Source of the DNA: Alphaproteobacteria bacterium
GTDB lineage: Bacteria > Pseudomonadota > Alphaproteobacteria > Reyranellales > Reyranellaceae
NCBI GenBank assembly: GCA_013290035.1
Contig: JABCYT010000123.1
Coordinates: 1-8,174 of the forward strand
Direction of reading: 5' to 3'
Length of the DNA: 8,174 nt
Below, piece by piece: positions 6,253 to 8,174 of this stretch. Position numbers and translations under genes: made by a program. The notes beneath the pieces were generated by a model that was not told where the DNA came from, did no database searches, and saw only the letters and a program-made list of their open reading frames with translations. Positions within the stretch are counted from its first letter, which is position 1; every line of letters begins with the position of its first letter.

Positions 6253-6330
6253 GCTGGGGGCGCGCGACTCCAGTGGCGCGATCTTTGTGTCCTTGAGAAT
6301 GACGCGCGACTGGAGTCGCGCGCACCCAGC
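6253..6330. repeat. Nested inverted repeat, REP/MITE-like hairpin element
   Basis: Arms 6253-6280 and 6303-6330 are complementary at 26 of 28 positions, with a 22-nt loop. The outer 22 bp (GCTGGGGGCGCGCGACTCCA at the left edge) pair with a single mismatch. Each arm also contains its own short palindrome: CGCGCGACT-GG-AGTCGCGCG at 6303-6322 is perfect apart from its 2-nt centre, and the left arm has the same pattern with one change. This two-level symmetry is typical of REP/BIME-type or small miniature elements. No U-tract follows on either strand and no flanking target duplication is clear. It begins 5 bp beyond the monooxygenase stop, and could shield that mRNA's 3' end. Confidence 0.75.
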
Positions 6331-6335
6331 GACAT

Positions 6336-7448
6336 CTAGCGAAACAAAAAGCCGACCTCGGAAAGGTCCTCGTCGCCCAGCCAGCGCAGGCCGCGGGCCA
6401 GGGTGCCGGTGGCGGCGCGCACCGGGCCGGTGTCGTCCTTCGGCATCAGCGCCGGCATCACCTCGCGCGCGAACAGGCGCACCGAGCGCGCCGATTCCTC
6501 GAACGACAGGTCGCCGCAGGCGAAGCGGCAGATGCTGTAGTTGATGCCCGAGATGGACTGATCGCGCAGCATGCGGTCGCGCACCTTGGCGGGCGAGCCG
6601 GCGACGATGTAGCCCTGCTCGACCGTCTCGTCGAAGTCGGGTGAGGACACCTGGCGCGGCAGCTCGACGCCGTTGGCCCGCCACAGATGGACCATCGAAT
6701 CGTACCAGACATGGAAGGCGCGGCGGGCGGCCGAGACGGCGTCCGAGTCGCTGTCCAGCACCACTACGTTGCGCGTGTTGCCGACGAACGGCATGTCCGC
6801 GGGCGCGCGCCCCAGCGCCGCCCAGGCGGCGCGGTAGCGCCTGGTGAACGTGCCGGCGTCACGCGTCGGCATGGCGAGCGCCACGTTGCAGCCCAGCCCG
6901 GCCAGGCGATCGGCGCTGTCCAGCGAGCGGGTGACGTGCCACAGCGGCGGATGCGGGCGCTGCACCGGCTGCATCACCAGCGGGACATCCATCAGGGTGA
7001 AGTACTTGCCGGCATGGTCGAGGCGCTCTGCGCCCAGTCCCTTGAGCACGATTTCCAGCGTTTCGTCGAAGCGTTCCTGGGCCGTGGCCGGCTCGATGCC
7101 GAAGAACGCCGCTTCGTAGGGCGAGGCGCCGCGGCCGACGCCGAGCTCGAGCCTGCCGCCGCTCATGACGTCGAGCATGCAGATCTCTTCGAGCAGCCTG
7201 AGCGGGTGATAAAGGCCGAGCGGATAGGCGAGCGGTCCGAAGCGAAGCTTGGTCGTGCGCTGGGCGACGGCGGCCAGGAACAGGCCGGGCGAGGGCGCCG
7301 AGCCCAGCGGCGTGCCGTGGTGCTCGGCCACGTGATAGGCGTGGAAACCCGCCCATTCATAGATCTCGGTCAGCCGCAGGCGGTCTTAATATTGACGCCC
7401 CAGGTCGGGGCCGGACCTGTCCAGGTGATCGAAGACGGCAAACTTCAT
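6336..7448 (-). pseudogene. Luciferase-like (LLM) flavin-dependent monooxygenase, interrupted by an in-frame stop
   Basis: Read from the ATG at 7448-7446, the frame encodes MKFAVFDHLDRSGPDLGRQY and then TAA (7388-7386) at codon 21. It continues without a shift as DRLRLTEIYEWAGFHAYHVAEH, so the family N-terminus is present on both sides of the stop. Conserved parts beyond it include GGRLELGVGRGASPYE and MQPVQRPHPPLWHV, ending in FLFR: 370 codons in all. LLM proteins are TIM barrels using reduced flavin (FMN or F420) for oxygenation of varied substrates. Restart at a GTG (7331) would give 331 residues lacking the first strand and helix of the barrel, so full activity is unlikely. A single substitution such as GAA to TAA explains the lesion; sequencing error or readthrough remain possible. 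The body shows no other lesion, suggesting a recent event. The Shine-Dalgarno is weak and A-rich. It lies downstream of its paralog on the same strand. Confidence 0.8.
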
Positions 7449-7458
7449 ATTTTCTTTT

Positions 7459-7473
7459 TAAGACAGGTTCTTA
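7459..7473. promoter_or_regulatory. Inverted repeat upstream of the first monooxygenase copy
   Basis: TAAGA and TCTTA arms flank a 5-nt centre (7459-7473) in the AT-rich 88-bp gap between the two monooxygenase genes. Overlapping AGGT and ACCT arms (7465-7468, 7476-7479) give a second symmetry. The site is 10 bp before the ATG. It could be an operator for a TetR- or MarR-like repressor, but none is encoded in the window and the arms are short. Confidence 0.3.
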
Positions 7474-7536
7474 TGACCTCATCTTACCAGCAGCCCTGAA
7501 TCAAGTCGCCGCCGCGGCGCGCATAGCTCGACCCGC

Positions 7537-8174
7537 CTAAAGGGCAGGCATCACCTCCCGGGCGAACAGCTCGACCGAGCGCTTCGACTCGTCGAACGAC
7601 AGGTCGCCGAAGGCCAGGCGGCAGATACAATAGTTGATGCCGGCCACGTCGTTGTCGCGCTTCAGCCGCTCGCGCACCGTCGCGGGCGAGCCGGCGATGA
7701 TGTAGCCCTGCTCCAGGGCGTCGTCGAATTCGGCGGGAATCAACTGGCGCGGCAGGCCGACGCCATGGGCGCGCCACAGATGGATCAGGGCGTCGTACCA
7801 CAGCGCGAAGGCGCGCCGGGCCGCGCTCTGCGCTTCCTTGTCGGTGTCGCCGACGACCACGTGGCGGCTGAGTCCGATCAAAGGCAGCCGGGCCTCATCG
7901 TGGCCCAGCGCCTTCCAGGCGGCGCGATAACGCTCGGCGAACCGGCCGACGCCATCGGCCCTCATGCCGACCACGGTGTTGCAGGCCTGCTTGGCCAGCC
8001 GATCGGCGCTCTCCAGCGAATTGGCGCCGTACCACAGCGGCGGGTAAGGACGCTGCACCGGCTGCATCTCCATCGGCACGTCCTCGAAGGCGAAGTACTT
8101 GCCATGGTGGCTCAGCCGCTTCTCGGTGAGGCCTTTCAGGATCACCTCGAGCGCCTCGGCGAAGCGCTCCGGCC
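7537..8174 (-). CDS. Luciferase-like (LLM) flavin-dependent monooxygenase, 5' end outside window
   Basis: The frame is open from the right window edge to a TAG at 7539-7537, giving 211 sense codons of the C-terminal part; the true start lies outside. Reading in from the edge, PERFAEALEVILKGL matches the ERFDETLEIVLKGL helix of the downstream copy. Then come GKYFAFEDVP, MQPVQRPYPPLWYGANS, LESADRLA, RYRAAWKALG, and EQGYIIAGSPATVRERLKRD. In the last 56 residues shared with the other copy I count 41 identities. It stops at AREVMPAL, while the other copy runs on for about 30 more residues. The order and strand suggest this gene is transcribed first and that the pair arose by tandem duplication. 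The substrate cannot be inferred; no flavin reductase gene is visible nearby. Confidence 0.9.
   Translation of the reverse strand, partial: PERFAEALEVILKGLTEKRLSHHGKYFAFEDVPMEMQPVQRPYPPLWYGANSLESADRLAKQACNTVVGMRADGVGRFAERYRAAWKALGHDEARLPLIGLSRHVVVGDTDKEAQSAARRAFALWYDALIHLWRAHGVGLPRQLIPAEFDDALEQGYIIAGSPATVRERLKRDNDVAGINYCICRLAFGDLSFDESKRSVELFAREVMPAL

Noticed and set aside
6253..6330. Hairpin considered as an intrinsic terminator for the monooxygenase gene
   Set aside because: The 22-nt loop and absence of a U-tract on the minus strand argue against it; the nested symmetry fits a repeat element better.
6217..6684. Minus-strand frame overlapping the 3' end of the monooxygenase and the hairpin repeat
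   Set aside because: It translates the repeat and a shifted frame of the real gene; no independent evidence of coding.

Overview
The window is a GC-rich stretch of a proteobacterial chromosome. Gene style (GTG and TTG starts, a DegP-type protease beside a divergent two-component pair, a RES/Xre module, luciferase-like monooxygenases) best fits an alphaproteobacterium. That placement is an impression from sequence style, not a phylogenetic result, and I do not name a genus. There are no rRNA or tRNA genes, no CRISPR array, no transposase and no phage gene.

Layout, left to right. At 1-226 (minus) is the N-terminal part of a small unrecognised protein with one hydrophobic segment, cut by the window edge. 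At 296-1357 (minus) is a YbhE-type beta-propeller lactonase. A 56-62 bp divergent intergenic region follows. It holds a perfect 28-bp palindrome, inside a 40-bp imperfect one, directly in front of a RES/Xre toxin-antitoxin operon (1420-2342, plus). That operon converges, with a 15-bp gap, on a two-component system read on the minus strand: response regulator 4398-3724, then histidine kinase 3746-2358. A 155-bp divergent region separates the regulator from a periplasmic Do/DegP-type serine protease (4554-6062, plus), which ends in a strong intrinsic terminator. A gene-poor stretch (6114-6335) contains a large nested hairpin repeat. The right end carries two tandem, clearly paralogous luciferase-like flavin monooxygenase genes on the minus strand. 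The downstream copy (7448-6336) has an in-frame TAA at codon 21. The upstream copy runs off the window.

How the parts relate. The regulator, kinase and DegP-type protease look like an envelope-stress module: the sensor spans the inner membrane and the divergent protease would deal with damaged periplasmic proteins. The RES/Xre pair is a self-contained toxin-antitoxin unit, and its palindrome is the obvious candidate autoregulatory operator. That site also sits in the upstream region of the divergent lactonase gene. The two monooxygenase genes form a recent-looking duplication in which one copy appears to be decaying.

Most notable points: the nonsense codon in the first monooxygenase copy, the long operator palindrome shared by two divergent transcripts, the nested inverted repeat at 6253-6330, and a small hairpin that could occlude the strong Shine-Dalgarno of the protease gene. 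No clearly new biological system is visible.
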